A stretch of DNA of 64,000 nucleotides from Eopsaltria australis (GCA_034509425.1 JAVTVJ010000469.1:558001-622000), one strand, 5' to 3'; shown: positions 1 through 12,522, counted from the first letter of the stretch. The notes: generated by a model from the sequence alone, not told the origin. Translations and numbers: made by a program.

Positions 1-3000
1 AAATCACAAACCTCAAAACCAGCTGAGTTAATGAGTTAATTCAATACTAAGTAAGGTTTGATACTATGGCCTGGGCAGTACAGCAGGTCAAACTATGACT
101 TAATCTATGACTTAAAAACCAATTAGCTAAGTAAATTCAGAACTATAAATGTTTACATGCAGGGGCTTGTCCTCCCAGTACTGATTAAAAATCGTTAAAG
201 CCTACACTTTCCCCTTTGTGACTTGAAGCAGCAAAACCACTACATTCCTTGCAAAGCAGGGCAGACAGCAAGGAGGAGTGATGAGGAAGTTTCCACACTT
301 GACAGTGCACGTCTCCCACTGCTTCATCCTAGAGCACCCAGGAGCCCACCTGTCTGCCCATGGAACCAGGCCAGCCTGCCTTGTGCCTGCCACCAAGGGA
401 GGACAGTGAGCACAGCTGGGTTGTGGACAGCTGGTCCCCTGACAGACAGGGCAGGGCAGGATGACAGCTATTATGCTGCAGCAGGCCAAGGAGCAGTCAC
501 ACGGAAGTTTCCAGCTCACACAAAGTATTTACACATGTGAGACCAGTGCACTTTGCTGGCCCAAGTTCAGTACAGCTGCCCAGAGCCCAGGTGATAGGAC
601 TCTGAAGTTACTTCGCGAGGAAGACATTTGAGGTATGCTCAATTCCGTGAAGCTCTGACCAACAGGGCCAGAAAGATTGAGACTTAATAAACGTAGGGAA
701 TTTTCCACTGACGTCCTCTAAACATGATGTCTCTACTCCTCTGTCCAAACCTAGGCAGCACTTTGCACAAGCAGGAACTTTGCAAAGGTAGCACGACCAA
801 ACTCACTGTGAAAGCATGGTGGTGACAGAGACCTCAACGCAGACAGCAATGCTTAGTATGCTCAAGGAATGCTGTCACTGCACGAGTAACCTCACAGACT
901 TTGGACCAGATCCTCCAACTTTAGTTTTATAGTCATTTTCAGGCGGCCCTGCACTGCACCTGTCTTCTTGTAGCCTGGTGTTCCCCTGCCTTGGCCAGAG
1001 TAAAGCAGCCCTGCAGCCAGGCTGGGAATCAGGCAGGGGCTAAAGGGAGTTGGAGGGGGAGGCTGATGGCTAATTTTCACCCAGATCAACTCCCTGAACA
1101 CGGCTGCATGGAGTTTTTGTCAGCTGGAGTAGGTCTAGAAAGGGCACTTGGAGGAGAAAGCCATCAGGACAAGGGGAAAGGCAAACCCACCTCCTCCAGG
1201 CACAGTGCCCACCTGCACTGATGTAGGGCTTCCCAGATCCACGACTGGAGAGAATGTGAAAATCCCTCCTCCAACTCAACAAGCAGCCACTCTCATCCGC
1301 CCACTGTCACACAGAAACAAACTTACCAGTTTATGTGTTCTTATACTTTATACCTGCGTATTGGCAACTTTGTTCCTGAGCAAAGAAAGGATCCATTTAA
1401 TTCCTGGGGTTATTGGTGTGGCTCCTAAGGGGCTTTACTAAGGGAAGAGCATCTCATGCCACACACAGCTGCAGAGTAGGCCGAGTGCTATGTATAGCAC
1501 TAAAACTCATTTTTTTCTAAACACTCCCTCTCCTTTCAGCCCATCACTCACAGAGCATATTCACCTTTCTGGACTGTGTTTCTGTGAGAAATTCAAATGT
1601 TCAGGAATACAACTGTTACATTCACGGCACAACTATCTCAAGAAAGCACCAAAATATTCTCAGCTTTCCTTTACAGAAAAGGAAATAGAAACTGCCTGTG
1701 CATAGCATTCATGCTTCTGTGCATGCCGCTGTCACACTTAGGTAAAGCTGCGTGTTGCACCTGCATATCTCACTCCACCCTGGTGAGGGTTAAAGAACAC
1801 AGGGCTAAGGCATCCTTACAACTCCTTATCTACCAAGATTAGGGCCTCAGCAGGGGAACATCACTGCCAAAACCTAAGACACCACCAGAGACACAAAAGC
1901 ATTAAGGCCTAAATTGCCACATTCTGATGGCTGACAGCCAATGCCACACTTTATATTTGATCATTTCAAAAACACTGGTTTTCAGGCTGCTGAATCAACC
2001 CAAACCCCACCGACTTCACGGGAATGGCATGCCTTCTCAGTCAGGGTGGTTATGAAGGCTCCTAAATTTGGACAGTTAAGGGCAAATGGTTTGTGGGTTT
2101 TCCACCACACTGATTCTGTCACCAGCTCTAAACCCTCAAATCCAGAGAGATGTGACTGTCCACAGTGTGTGCAGTGAGTGGCTGCAGTCACCACCAGGAG
2201 AAGGAGGCCAGCCCCCATTACCCTGGCAAACAGCTGAGCTTGAACAGGGAGATTAATCACACCTTTGGTGGCTACAGAGGGAAGAGGAGATCAAGTTATA
2301 GGACTAAAGCCCTCTAAAGATTCAGCCCATTGAAAGCAGAGAGAAAAACAACGTGAAGGACAAAGCCAACCACCAGCTTTGGGAATGCAGGAAGTGCTGG
2401 CAAGCAACACCTGCTCATCAGCTGTCACCAAATATTTGGAAACATTCATGCTTTCTACTTCATATGTGTGAATACAACCATTACCCAAGGCAAAAAGTCT
2501 GTACAGCAGGCCTTAGATATGTGAAGACAAATGCCATGCCTTAACCATCACAACAAAGGTTCTCCATTCCAGCACCTTTTAAGGGCTCCCATGATCTGCA
2601 GTCCACGAGTTAGTGCAAAACATGTTATTGCTACGAATCACCACCCTCGTGGGAATCTTCCAATCAAAATGACCTCCTAAGAGGTTATATGCTTCATTTT
2701 AGTGTAACAGTTATATCAAAATTGTCCTTTTTTTTGTCATTTGGCTCAGTAATGCCAGCCATGCCCTGTACTGGAGTGCAGAAACTTTACCATCCCATAG
2801 CATTATGAGGAAACTGGGGTTGAAGAACTACTTAGATCAGGAGACACAGTGGTTATTCAACAGGGACCTGACTACTCTTGAATTGTGCTGTTCTCCCACA
2901 CTCCCTTTGCCCCAATTCATTCCTTCCCGCAGGAACTTTCAGACACACATCCAAAAGAAACACAGCAATCAGCTCTCCATGTCCTCCTCCTCCTTGGAGT

Positions 3001-4199
3001 GTTACAGAGGGTTGGCTGCCCTGAGCAGCCCAAAGCATCCAGGCGATGCCAGTGAGGGGGACCGTGCCCAGGAGAGGTCTTGCACGCCAGGCCCCTGCAC
3101 AATTATCACTCTCTCGGGCCTCCTGGAGCCCCAGGGTGGGGGTGTCAGCCTGGCAGGCACCGTTTTGTGCAGTCCTTCCTGCTGCAGAGCCGATACAGTG
3201 GAGGAATTACACTTCTGCAAGTGCCACAGATGCAAACCGGCCACAGAGCACGCTGTCCCTGCTGAAATATGCCAGCTGGCTACTGGCTGCACAAACTGAC
3301 CAGAGCACAGGGCTGCTGGCTTTGTACTCGCACAGACTGTAACACTGGGGAACAACGCCCCCCCGCAATGTCCTGCGGGTCAGCACATGCATACCTCTGC
3401 CAAGAGGCTGTAGGCATGTGGTAAATTACTGCATTTTTCCCCCCTAAACACGGAATGCCACAGACTGTTCCAAGTTGTAAAAATCTCCCTTCCCACTGTC
3501 ATCATCGTGGTGCTGCTCAGAGCGGCGCTCGCCCACCCCAGCGGCTCTCGGCGAGAGACTCGATAAGCGACAACCCCAACACACGCGGCAGCGGTGAGCA
3601 CTCCTTCCTCTGATTTTTGTGGAACATTTTAACAGAATTTATGCACCAATTAAAATCTAATCCCACTGCACCTAACTCAAATGTGCTGATTAGTTGGGAT
3701 GGTCACTTTAACTTGTGTTTAATTGGTTTAAAGGCTCCAGATGCAGCATTGGGGGGGAGGGGGGGGGAATGCAGATTTGCAATGAAAGCGCAATCACCAA
3801 GGACAACCAGCAAAGGTCTGCTGTGCCACTGGCTTCACATGCCAGCACACGGGACACCTGACAAAGCCAAATGGGGTAAGCTTCAGAAATTTTCGAAAGA
3901 GGCAAAGAAAAGTTTCACAATGCTCCATCAATTAATTCCCTCACGATGGGGCAGCAAAGAAGACTGAAGTGATTAACAAAGTCAGAGCATCAGAAAAGCA
4001 CATGTATAAAAGAACGCTATTAATTATGTGATAAACGTGGGCGCGCTGCGAAAAAAGGGGGAATTCAGGAAAAATAATCAACAGGAAAGGGAGTATGTGG
4101 CTGCTGCAAGGGAAAAAAAAAAATGGTTATCCACAGAAAACGCGTTAAGCGCCTGGAAACCTCCAAAATCAACCAAGCCAATGGGTTTAGAACCTTCCT
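1..4199. other. Non-coding stretch left of CpG island 1, possibly intron 1 of LUZP1
   Basis: No open frame here resembles a known protein, and base composition is unremarkable until the CpG island begins. The longest frame (2805-3299, plus, 164 codons) has no recognisable domain and is compatible with chance. A G-rich run at about 3751-3768 is the only low-complexity feature. If the CpG island to the right is the LUZP1 promoter firing leftward, this segment would be the start of a long 5'UTR intron. That reading rests on gene order in other vertebrates (LUZP1 next to HTR1D, same strand), not on any exon seen here. Confidence 0.35.
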
Positions 4200-4698
4200 T
4201 GAGGGCAGCCCGCAATAGCGAGGACCGGTGGGACCGTGCCCTTCCCGGGCGGGGACGGGGCCGATCTCCGCTCAGGAAAGCGGCTGTTCCGGTCCCGTCG
4301 GGAGGAGCCCGACGGCGGCTCCATTTCCGAGCGGGAGCCGAGGCCCCGGCGGGCGCCTCAGGGCCGGCTCTCCCGCGGGGGGTCCCCGCCGCCGCCGCCA
4401 CCCGCGGGCAGCCCGGCCTTGAGGAACCCGCTCGCCCCGCACGGCAAGGGACGGGAAGGCGGCGGCGGTCAAAGACAAAGCGGATGCCTCAAATTCCTCC
4501 CCGCCCCGCCGGTCTGCGGCACCCCCCGCCCTCCGCCCCTTCATCGCCCACCTCTGCCTACCTGGGCAGCAGGAGCGGCCAGGCTTCCCTCGCTCCCAGC
4601 CCGGGCTTGGGCAGCCGCAGCCCGCGAGGGGCTCCGGGGCTCGGGCGGCGGGTGCGGGCACTGACAATGAGGGGAGGGACGGGGTACCGGGCGGTGCT

Positions 4699-4706
4699 TG
4701 ACGTCA
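4699..4706. promoter_or_regulatory. CRE palindrome (TGACGTCA)
   Basis: This is a perfect 8-bp cAMP response element in the middle of CpG island 1, between GC boxes. Full CREs in CpG-island promoters are typically bound by CREB/ATF proteins. It contains a CpG, so methylation would block binding. Function is inferred from the motif and its location. Confidence 0.5.
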
Positions 4707-4794
4707 GCGGGAGCGGGGCGGGGGCTGCGGCCCGGCCCGGCCGAGCAGTTCCGCGGCGCCCGCCCCCGACCCTGGAGAGGGCGGGGAGGTACCG

Positions 4795-4806
4795 GCCGCC
4801 ATTTTG
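4795..4806 (-). promoter_or_regulatory. YY1-type element (CAAAATGGCGGC on minus strand)
   Basis: The minus strand carries an exact YY1 core. In CpG-island promoters this motif is positionally biased to the first tens of bases of the transcript, in the sense orientation. It therefore supports a minus-strand start just above 4806. Confidence 0.5.
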
Positions 4807-5248
4807 GGGGGGTCTGAGGGCGCTCGGGGCAGGGACGGGAAAGTTTGCGGAGGGCCGCAGGGAGGAGCTGGGCGGGGTCGGGTGGCGTGGATAGAGCGCA
4901 GGCGCTTCCATGGATGGTTTCACCGTCGGTTCGTGCTCCGGAGCCCGCCGGACAACCCGTTCTCCAGCCCGGCCCTCGGGGCTTTGGTGTCGGGGCGGGC
5001 AGTGCCGGTCCCGACTGTTTAAAAGCAGGGCAGAGCCCCGCTGCAGGTGGCACAGCGAGGTTTTGTCCCTGTCCCCCGTCGTATCCCGCCTTTAGTGCCC
5101 TCTCTTGGAGAGTTTGGGACTTGGTGGTCAATGCAACTGTGATCGGTTCCACCACTGGTATCTACAACCCGGGGATGCCGAGCTGGCATCAGAGACAAGA
5201 AACCTCCCCCAACACTAACCGGGAAAGCTGTTCCCGGTGTACCTGAGA

Positions 5249-5255
5249 GGTGAGC
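5249..5255 (+). other. Candidate plus-strand splice donor at the right edge of island 1
   Basis: GAGAG|GTGAGC on the plus strand is a good donor match, with the last exon base at 5249. A weak TATA-like TTTAAAAG sits at about 5018-5025. Together they would allow a divergent, probably non-coding, transcript from the same island. No acceptor or downstream exon was identified. Confidence 0.2.
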
Positions 5256-5420
5256 AGAGCCCGGGACTGGTGTCCGGGCGGGTGACACGGTGAAGGACAG
5301 CAGGGATCGTGGCTCGGGGCTCTGTGCATCACCGCGCTGCCCCTTGCCCAGCTGAGCCTACAGCAGGCACGGCGAGCAATTCCAGCCTCCCGGCCAGGCA
5401 GCGAGGCGTGACAGGCTCGG

Positions 5421-8400
5421 AACCTACTGTCCGCTTTGACCAGTGTGTCCTCAGCTAAAGTTGTCTCTACAACACTGTTTTATTTCAGACCACGCCAAAG
5501 GAAGATGCTTCAAAAGTCAGGGGGTCTGGCTTGTCACACTCTGATAAAGTATTTTCCTTGCTATGGTACTGAGTTTAAACATCACTCTTTAAGCCTGAAA
5601 TACACTTGTTCTGAATGACATGTCAACACTTTTGAGTGAATTCTCTTGATTACAGCTAAAATCCAAGCTTACAAGAAGATACAGAATGAGCTTGCTTGGA
5701 GGCAAACTGAGAAGGGCTATGTAGTCGTTCTCACCGGGGACAGCATTTGCCTTTTCCTGACACCGCCTGTGCACCAGCAGCAGAGCCATGCTCCGTGTGC
5801 TGCTCTGCAGTGCAACCACATTCAGTGGTTTTTGGTTCTCCGCTTTACAGTTGTTACTTCTAATTTCCAAACTGGTAAGAGGGAGGTTTGCTAATACAAA
5901 GCCAGCTCTTGATATGCATCTAGCAATGGTGTGTTTGGATATAACTGGGAGATGAAATGGAATAAAATAAAAAGTAGGTTTTTTATTTCAGCAGATGCTC
6001 CAAGCTTACCAGGAGTTCTGTACATTATAGCTTAATGTCTTCCATGTGCTTCATGGATTTGCTGTGTTGGGAGAGGAATGGTGTTGTTCTTGGATACTTT
6101 TTTATATGTTTTATGGTGAAACTCATTGCTGCAGCATGATATTGGCACCAAAGGTACCCACGTGTTTCAAAAAAGCATGAAACAAATGGGAGAAGAAAGT
6201 TCTGTCAGTGGCTGCCAGGTATCACAAAGGTGCCTTCTCTGACTAAAGAACCTGAAGAGGTGTTGGGAAAGTGTTTGGCATCCTTCCTCAGGCATAGTCT
6301 CCCTTGCTGCTGTTCCGCACTGGTTTCCACAGTGAAAACAACTGGAAGTTTAGCCCCCATCATTAAGAATATGGAAGTTTGGGCACTGAGATGGGCTCAG
6401 GGGGGCAACATTCAGGAGAGGATGAGGTGAGAACAGACAGAAGAGGGACTGTGTACCCCCATGCAGGCCCTCTCCTTGGTGTGTCCTTCATTCCATCTGC
6501 TTGAATCCATCTGGTGAATCACATCATGTGGTCATTGTGGTCTGCTGGCTGCAGCAGGCTGTGCAGGATCTTTCCTGGCACCCAGAGAAGCCACTTAGCA
6601 GCCATTGTGGGGACATCTGGGGAAAAACTTTTCTACCAGTGGTGCTGGCAACCTGCTTCGGGTTTTGGAAACCCAGCACCCATCCTTCCAATCCAAGAGA
6701 TAAAGCATTGCAACCATGCCTCAGGCTTTGGTGAGTCCTTGTCATGCAAACTAGAGCAAATGCTCACTGAGGACTGTAAGAAACACTCCTCAGCCTTCTG
6801 TGCCACCAGATGCCAGCAGCACTGGCACAGTGAACTGCTGCTGGAGGGAAAGCACCAGGTGTCAGGTGAAGTCCTGACCCACCCAGCACGAGTGACGGAG
6901 GGAGGTGAGGGGAAACAAACTGAGCTCAGCTGACAAAGGAGGAGAAAGAAAGCCTTCACCGAGGTGGCAACTGAAGCAGGTGCTGAGTGGGGTCTGCAGT
7001 GTGAGGAAGAGAGTTAATGGAAACACAGGGAATGGCAAATGTCAGGTCTCTGGATGCATGTGGGAGACAACATACCTGCTCTGTCATGCAGAAGCAGCAT
7101 GGCTGCAGCTGGTGGTACAATGCCTATGGCCACTGCCCAGGCTGGTATTTCAAAGAAAAAACCTTAGTGATGTGATGTTAGAGACTTAGAAATTTCTGTC
7201 CAGGGAAAGGAAATGATGTAGAGAAAAACTAAGGAAGCTCTGGCTACTCTAAGAGAAAGCTATTTTTTCCTTTAATGTTTTTATTGGTGGGGACTTAGTG
7301 CAGTCAATGGAAGCTGCAGATGAAAGTACAGAACGGGACAAGTGGAATGAGGGATGTTACAAGGTGAGGAAGCAGCTCCAGCTCATGTGTGGGCTGGGGA
7401 GGTGCTGGAAAATAAATATCCAACTGGCAGAAAAGATGGGAGCAAAGTAGGGCGGCCCAACTTGCCCTGAAGAGTAAAAGGGACCAGGAAGGGGAGGCAG
7501 AGGCACAGAGCAGCAGAGGAGGAGGCACACTGGAGGTTTAACTGCTGGTGGTGTGCCCTTGCCTAGTGGGCTGGAGAAGACTGCTCTGCTTGTGGGCAGA
7601 TGTGGATAGCAGGGTAGCTTAAAGCTGAGAGGGAAGTGGTGACCTCCTTCTTACCTGGAAGACTATGACTAGAGAAGACTATGACTCCTTATAGTACATG
7701 ATAGAAAGGCTGTTCAGTTCCAAGGGAGCGGGGTGTAAGTAATGTGGGCAGGTGTGACCAGAGATGATGGGCAAGGGGAGATGACAAACAAAATAAAATC
7801 ATGAATATGGGGAAGCAACAGCAGTTGTCAGTGTGTCTGACACCAGCGAATCCATATGGGTGTAGTAGCTTTAAACAAACAAAAGTAACTCATGCATCTT
7901 ATGCACATCTTGATAATGTGAGAAGTGGATGGCTGTAGGATGCCATGAACACCAGAGGCATAAGATTCACAAGGGATTAGCCAAACTTACAGAGAGCAGA
8001 TTTCTCAGTGCTTATTAAAAATGTCTATCTGAGTCATCTTCCAGTTCATTAATTCCCTGAACTGACTCTTCAGATATTCTTGCTATTCTGTAGTCCCTCT
8101 GTTTGTATGGTGAATTCAAGGAAGGTGTCTGAGTTGATCTTGTTGCTGCTGATTCATGCAGTTGTATGTCCCTCCTAAAACTGCTTATGTCTATGTGCTG
8201 CTTCTTCTGCAGCACCAGTTCTGGGATTTGTTCAGTGTATCAAACTGGCAGAAAACTAACTCAAAGTGAATACTTCTCTGCCTCTAGTGAGTTGAATCAA
8301 CCCACTGTTTTCTAAGCCAGTGGTTCTTGCTTCTCTTTGCAAACTAGAAGTGGAGTTTCTCCTGTTATTACCTGATTCCAGATGTTCAGGTTTTAAGTAT

Positions 8401-8842
8401 TTAGAAGATCAGAGGCATGATAAGATCCTGATATTTGTTGAATTAATTTCTAACAGCTCCCAACAGAGCTGGAGCCTCCATTGTGCTAGATGTCACACAG
8501 AGTTTAGGAACATTATGAAACACAGCAAGCAGGGAAAAAGAAACAATCATGCTTGTGTGGCTAGAGGTGCTGCATGGCTTGCTTGTCTCACATCATTATC
8601 AGCAGTCTATCTGGCAATGTAAGTTTGGTTGGCTTTGGGGGTTTGTGTGTATAACTGTTTCTTGTTCCTAGAACCAACAAGGTGCCACCATTAACCCCCC
8701 ACAGAAGCCTGCAGCCATGTCAAGGTGTGGTAACAAAGGCACTGAGAAGCCTACAGCCACATTAGAGACAGGTTGATATCTTGTTAGTTTGTACTGCTGC
8801 CACCTTTCTCTCAGTCAGAAAGCAAATGCAGCACAGTGAGGG
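5421..8842. other. Intergenic, nothing recognised
   Basis: Both strands carry only short unrelated open frames, with no family similarity I can recognise. I see no strong tandem repeat, LTR end or CR1 piece in this stretch. Confidence 0.4.
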
Positions 8843-8950
8843 TCAATAGGATTAATGTCCTTATTAATGACCTGGACAATGAGCTGTCTTATACTCTCAG
8901 TAAGTTTGCAAACCAAACCCCAAACTGGGGAGAGCAATTGCAATATGTTG
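8843..8950 (+). mobile_element. Degraded CR1 LINE fragment, end of reverse transcriptase ORF
   Basis: Starting near 8858, the plus-strand frame reads VLINDLDNELSYTLSKFA before decaying. This corresponds to the familiar CR1 ORF2 stretch in which a conserved INDLD is followed by a TLSKFADD-like motif near the end of the RT region. The aspartates after KFA are replaced and the frame soon stops, so the copy is dead. It has no 3' terminal octamers here and must be 3' truncated or rearranged. Confidence 0.6.
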
Positions 8951-11238
8951 TTGATCAGGACTGGGGAAGAGGACCTCCTCCTCCTCAGTAACAGATGCTG
9001 GAAACACAACTGCTGTGAAGATGTGAGTTGTCACTAAAAGTTGGAGGTAGCGTGTATGTGTAAAAGATGACATAAAGGAAATCTGGCAGAAAGGGCTCTT
9101 CACATTTGCTTCTGTTTCACCAGTGATGAAATCTAAATGCAAAATCTGTTACTGACCAGAAATAGATGGAATATGTGTCTAGTCATTGATGTTTTTAAGT
9201 CAATCATCTTGGCTGTATTGAAAAAGAATTCAGAAAAGTTGGATGAATTTTGCTGAAGCTGTTGGGAATTCCTCACCTGTGAGTAACAAGAGGTACTGAG
9301 CACCTGTAGCGAAATTGTCATAATGTAAATTGCATGGGAACCATGGCTACAGCTGTCTCTCTTGACATTCATTCAAGCACTTGCAAGGTTTACTGCAGAG
9401 GGAGTTGTAAACTCAAAAAAGAAAAGCAGGATACCCAGAAGTAGTTTCCATGATAGTTCAAAATTTGAAGTTGTCTATCAATCATTAACTGCTATGGAAC
9501 AGACAGGAAAATACAAACCATCAGATCTTCACAATACCAAAATACCTTTTGCATTAGAATACCAAAGTGGTAAAAAATCATAACTGTTAATGAAAGCATT
9601 CTGACACTGTGTTATAAAGTGTGTTCTGCAAAAACATTTCCATCGTGACTGATTACATATACAAAAGAGTAAGAGGACTTTTTGGCACTTTTGTTTGTGA
9701 AGATGTGATCTATTCATCAATAGGGCTTCATACACTTAAGTAGTCTTACATATACAGCATTTTTTCCTTTGTACTCCCCTCACAAGGAACTGTTTTCAGA
9801 TTGGTGAACATGGTGGCATTGCTTCAACCCACAAGCTTTCAGTGACCATCTTTCTTTCACATAGCAAGGGTCAGGTTTGTCCTGGGAAGAGTTATCATGT
9901 TCCACTTTCATTGCCCTGCCAGTCTTCAGTGATGGTGACTCCTCATTGCTGACACTCGTCCTCTTCCGTGGTTGTAGGAATAACCTGCCCTGGAATTTAA
10001 TTGCAGGGTGCTCCAGTGAACACACATGCTTTGACTTATATTTAGCTATTTCTTCTCTTCTCAATAAATTTCACATTATCATTGAAATAACTGTCTTCTT
10101 GGGCATATCAATATGTACTTCTATACAAACATAACATGTTTTAGCTTAGCTTTGTGCTCAATATTGCAAGAGCTTCACTGGAGAGGCACGGAGATATCAC
10201 ACAACCCTCATGTACCTTCTGTGAAATGCATTTGTGTGCTCTGGACTGCAATTCACAGAGCATTGTAAAACAGTAAATATGGACGTTGATCTCATTGACA
10301 TGAGAGCCTCTTCCTTTCAACTCAGAGGCTGTGGGTGTTATTTATCTTTAATTTATGATCTCTACCAAGTGTTTTCACCTGCCTGTTGCATATCACTGTT
10401 TTTCCCAATATAAGTTACTGAGGAACTCTATAAAATATTTACTAATAATAAGAATGGTGTAATAATAGACCATGTGCCTTTTAAAATTAACCTATAATCT
10501 AATCAAAGAAAGGGCCTACTTTGTTTACTCTTGAATTAAACAGCATCAAAGAAGAGTGGTGGATCATCTTCCTATGCTGTATTTTGCCGTTCTGTTCATC
10601 ACTGGAAATCTTCAAGAGTAGGAAATACAGGAAGAGAACAAAAGCATTGTTGATACAGGCAGGGAATGGACTTGCCAGCCTCTCAAAGGCCCTTCCAGGA
10701 CCATGATCTGTAATTTTATAATTCATACTGAGCAGGTGAATTGCCCAGGGATCTTGGAAGTCATCACAAACTGGCCCAAAGGGGAACATTTGGACTATCA
10801 TCATCAGAGGAGAATGAAAAATTGACACATGCTAATGAGTCCCACCATCATCATCATCATCAATTACCAGAAAATGAGAAGCAATGCACTCTCTTTTCTG
10901 ACAGTTCCTGACACGATGTAGGGCTACATTGAAGATGGAATGCTGCCCTATGGAGTCCTACGTAGCAAGAAACTATTGAGGGACAAGGTGGATCAAGTCA
11001 GGTTGCAGAGCTGAAAGCTGTCCATCTGGCTTTGGATTTTGCTGAATGAGAGAAATGGCCATTGCCTTACCTCTGCACTGACTTGTGGATGGTGGCAAAT
11101 GCTCAGCAGAGGTGGCTAGAACGATGAAAAAACACCAATTTGGAGTGCAGAGGGCACCAGCATAGCTCAGGAGTGAGCACAGGTGAGAACCCCACTGACA
11201 GTGGGCACTCTGGGCACACTTTGGAAGCAGACTGTGTG
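8951..11238. other. Intergenic, AT-rich, no gene seen
   Basis: No open frame looks coding. A (CAT)n trinucleotide run lies at 10845-10861. At about 10595-10720 the wording (a segment ending in AAGGCCCTTCCAGGACCATGATC) faintly resembles a worn CR1 3' end, but it is too diverged to call. Confidence 0.4.
10845..10861. repeat. Short (CAT)n microsatellite
   Basis: Five to six consecutive CAT/ATC units are visible. It is a simple repeat with no evident role. Confidence 0.85.
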
Positions 11239-11626
11239 GATATGTGCAGTATTCACGCAAGGGCATGGACTTCGCACAAGATGGAGAAGTGCAAAGACCT
11301 TTATTGCGCAGTGAACATCCCTTAAATACCAGCGCACAAACAGGACATAACCTCATATAAACAGGAAAGATGCATCCCAGAGTGTCCCCCAATCACCTGC
11401 AATATTGTCCAGATGTTACCTGCAAATAATTCCCTGTAAGGTCACAAATCACAATATTCTCACACAATTGGTCAAGAAGGTCACAAACCCATAATACTTT
11501 TCCCCAGCCCATCTCAGGTGACCTGGATGTGTTTCCATGGTCACCTCAGGGCCTAGGGAAAAGGCCAATTCTAGGCCTTCCAGGCCTGCTTTACTATAAT
11601 AGCCATGGTGTAACCCTACAGATATG
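11239..11626 (-). mobile_element. Solo endogenous retrovirus LTR with perfect 6-bp target-site duplication
   Basis: The element proper is 11245-11620 (376 bp). It begins TGCAG and ends CCTACA on the plus strand, giving the TG...CA ends of an LTR, and is bracketed by identical 6-bp copies of GATATG (11239-11244 and 11621-11626). Regulatory signals are on the minus strand: a TATTTAAG TATA-like box (about 11328-11321) followed about 16 nt later by AATAAA (11305-11300). A TATA box and polyA signal placed this close together, with a 6-bp duplication, is the arrangement seen in alpharetrovirus-type LTRs. There is no internal proviral sequence, so it is a solo LTR left by recombination between two LTRs. 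The clean duplication suggests a moderately young insertion. Confidence 0.8.
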
Positions 11627-12516
11627 GAGTGGCACCATCAAAATCTCTTAAGCTTGACAGAGCTCGATCAGTGCACTTTTGGGAGGGTAGAGGAGCCATA
11701 TTCCAAATAGGACAGCCTTAAATGCCTTCAGTGAGAGAAAGGATTACTGTTCTATGACCACACTACTGCTCTGTCTGACTCTGCAGCATGTGGGTGGTCC
11801 TTGGGCATCACTTCATAGTCCATCCTCAGTAGTGGTACCAGCAGCAGGGAGAAGCTGCAAAGTTGTGCTACAAATGCAAAGGAGAGGCTGAAAGCTGTGG
11901 TGGACATGCACTGTGGTGGAGTGTGTTGGGATGGCCACAGCAGTGGATGGTGGAGATGAATTGGGGCAGGCTGAGAGGTGGAAGGGAGCTCAGAAGGATG
12001 ATGGGGTAACTTTCAAAGCAATGGTGGCTCTCATATTCAGTATGGACATGGCACTCCTGATGTAAAATGCCCAGAGACTAAAATGTTGCATGAAATTTGG
12101 GCTGCACCACTTGGTGTGCTTTCTTGTCTGAGACTTCATCCAAGACCTCCATGTGCCAGCTTTCCACCTGCCAAATTAGGGAAATCATCCCAGAGGAAGG
12201 GAAGTGCATGTTAGAAGGGTCCTGACAGTGTGATTCCTGACCACAGTTTGTTTGACCAGTACTTAAAGAATTCCAGAGACAGTGACACCACATCCATCCC
12301 AACAATCTTAATTACTAAGGAAGTTTTCTTAGGTGTGTCACTTCATTCTCCCCTCTCTAACTTCCCATATCTTGCCACCAAGGAGTGAACCTTCTGGCCA
12401 TTTTATGAGGTCCTAGTCATTCCACACTGGTACTAACCATAGTTAACTCTCCTGTTTCAGTTTATGCATGCAAAAAATTAAATGACAGAAATAGAAGATC
12501 AATAATTTTCATGCTA
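11627..12516. other. Intergenic DNA beyond the HTR1D 3' end
   Basis: No coding frame or repeat is recognised. This segment separates the solo LTR from the inferred HTR1D polyadenylation signal. Confidence 0.4.
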
Positions 12517-12522
12517 TTTATT
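12517..12522 (-). terminator. HTR1D: Candidate HTR1D polyadenylation signal (AATAAA)
   Basis: AATAAA on the minus strand is the first canonical signal I find downstream of the HTR1D stop, about 690 nt away. The next 50 nt on the minus strand include a T-rich stretch that could serve as the downstream element. The 3'UTR would be about 0.7 kb (13212 to about 12500). A more distal site cannot be excluded. Confidence 0.45.

Larger units (their letters stand above)
4562..4815 (-). other. Candidate non-coding first exon of the leftward gene
   Basis: On the minus strand the YY1 element at 4806-4795 would place a start site near 4810-4820. Reading down, the first strong donor is CAG|GTAGGC, with the last exon base at 4562 and the intron GT at 4561-4560. 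This gives an exon of roughly 250 nt, all GC-rich. The CRE at 4699-4706 would then be inside the exon. An alternative start at about 4640, with the CRE upstream of it, gives a shorter exon ending at the same donor. The start is not fixed by the sequence. Confidence 0.3.
4200..5420. promoter_or_regulatory. LUZP1: CpG island 1: promoter, probably of a leftward gene (LUZP1 by synteny)
   Basis: Dense CpG and long G/C runs begin abruptly near 4200, are strongest at 4230-5000 and fade by about 5420; the flanks are ordinary AT-richer DNA. Inside are a full CRE palindrome TGACGTCA (4699-4706), several GGGCGG GC boxes, and GCCGCCATTTTG (4795-4806), which on the minus strand reads as the YY1 core CAAAATGGCGGC. 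In mammals YY1 sites in this orientation commonly sit just downstream of the start site, which points to leftward transcription. A minus-strand donor lies at 4562/4561. In human chromosome 1p36, LUZP1 lies immediately 3' of HTR1D on the same strand. Here HTR1D is on the minus strand and this island lies on its 3' side, so LUZP1 is the expected gene. No LUZP1 coding sequence is in the window, so the name is an inference. Confidence 0.55.

Noticed and set aside
2805..3299. 164-codon plus-strand frame with several Cys residues
   Set aside because: The Cys/His spacing fits no zinc-finger pattern; it is overlapped by similar frames on the other strand and has no splice context.
4005..4011. TATAAAA on the plus strand just left of island 1
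   Set aside because: No start-site context or downstream exon; the island has its own promoter features and reads mainly leftward.
4028..4894. 288-codon plus-strand open frame through CpG island 1
   Set aside because: Composition-driven (Pro/Arg/Gly/Ala), overlapped by equally long minus-strand frames, no domain, no good initiation context.
10595..10720. Faint CR1 3'-end-like wording
   Set aside because: Too diverged to align by eye, with no terminal octamers.
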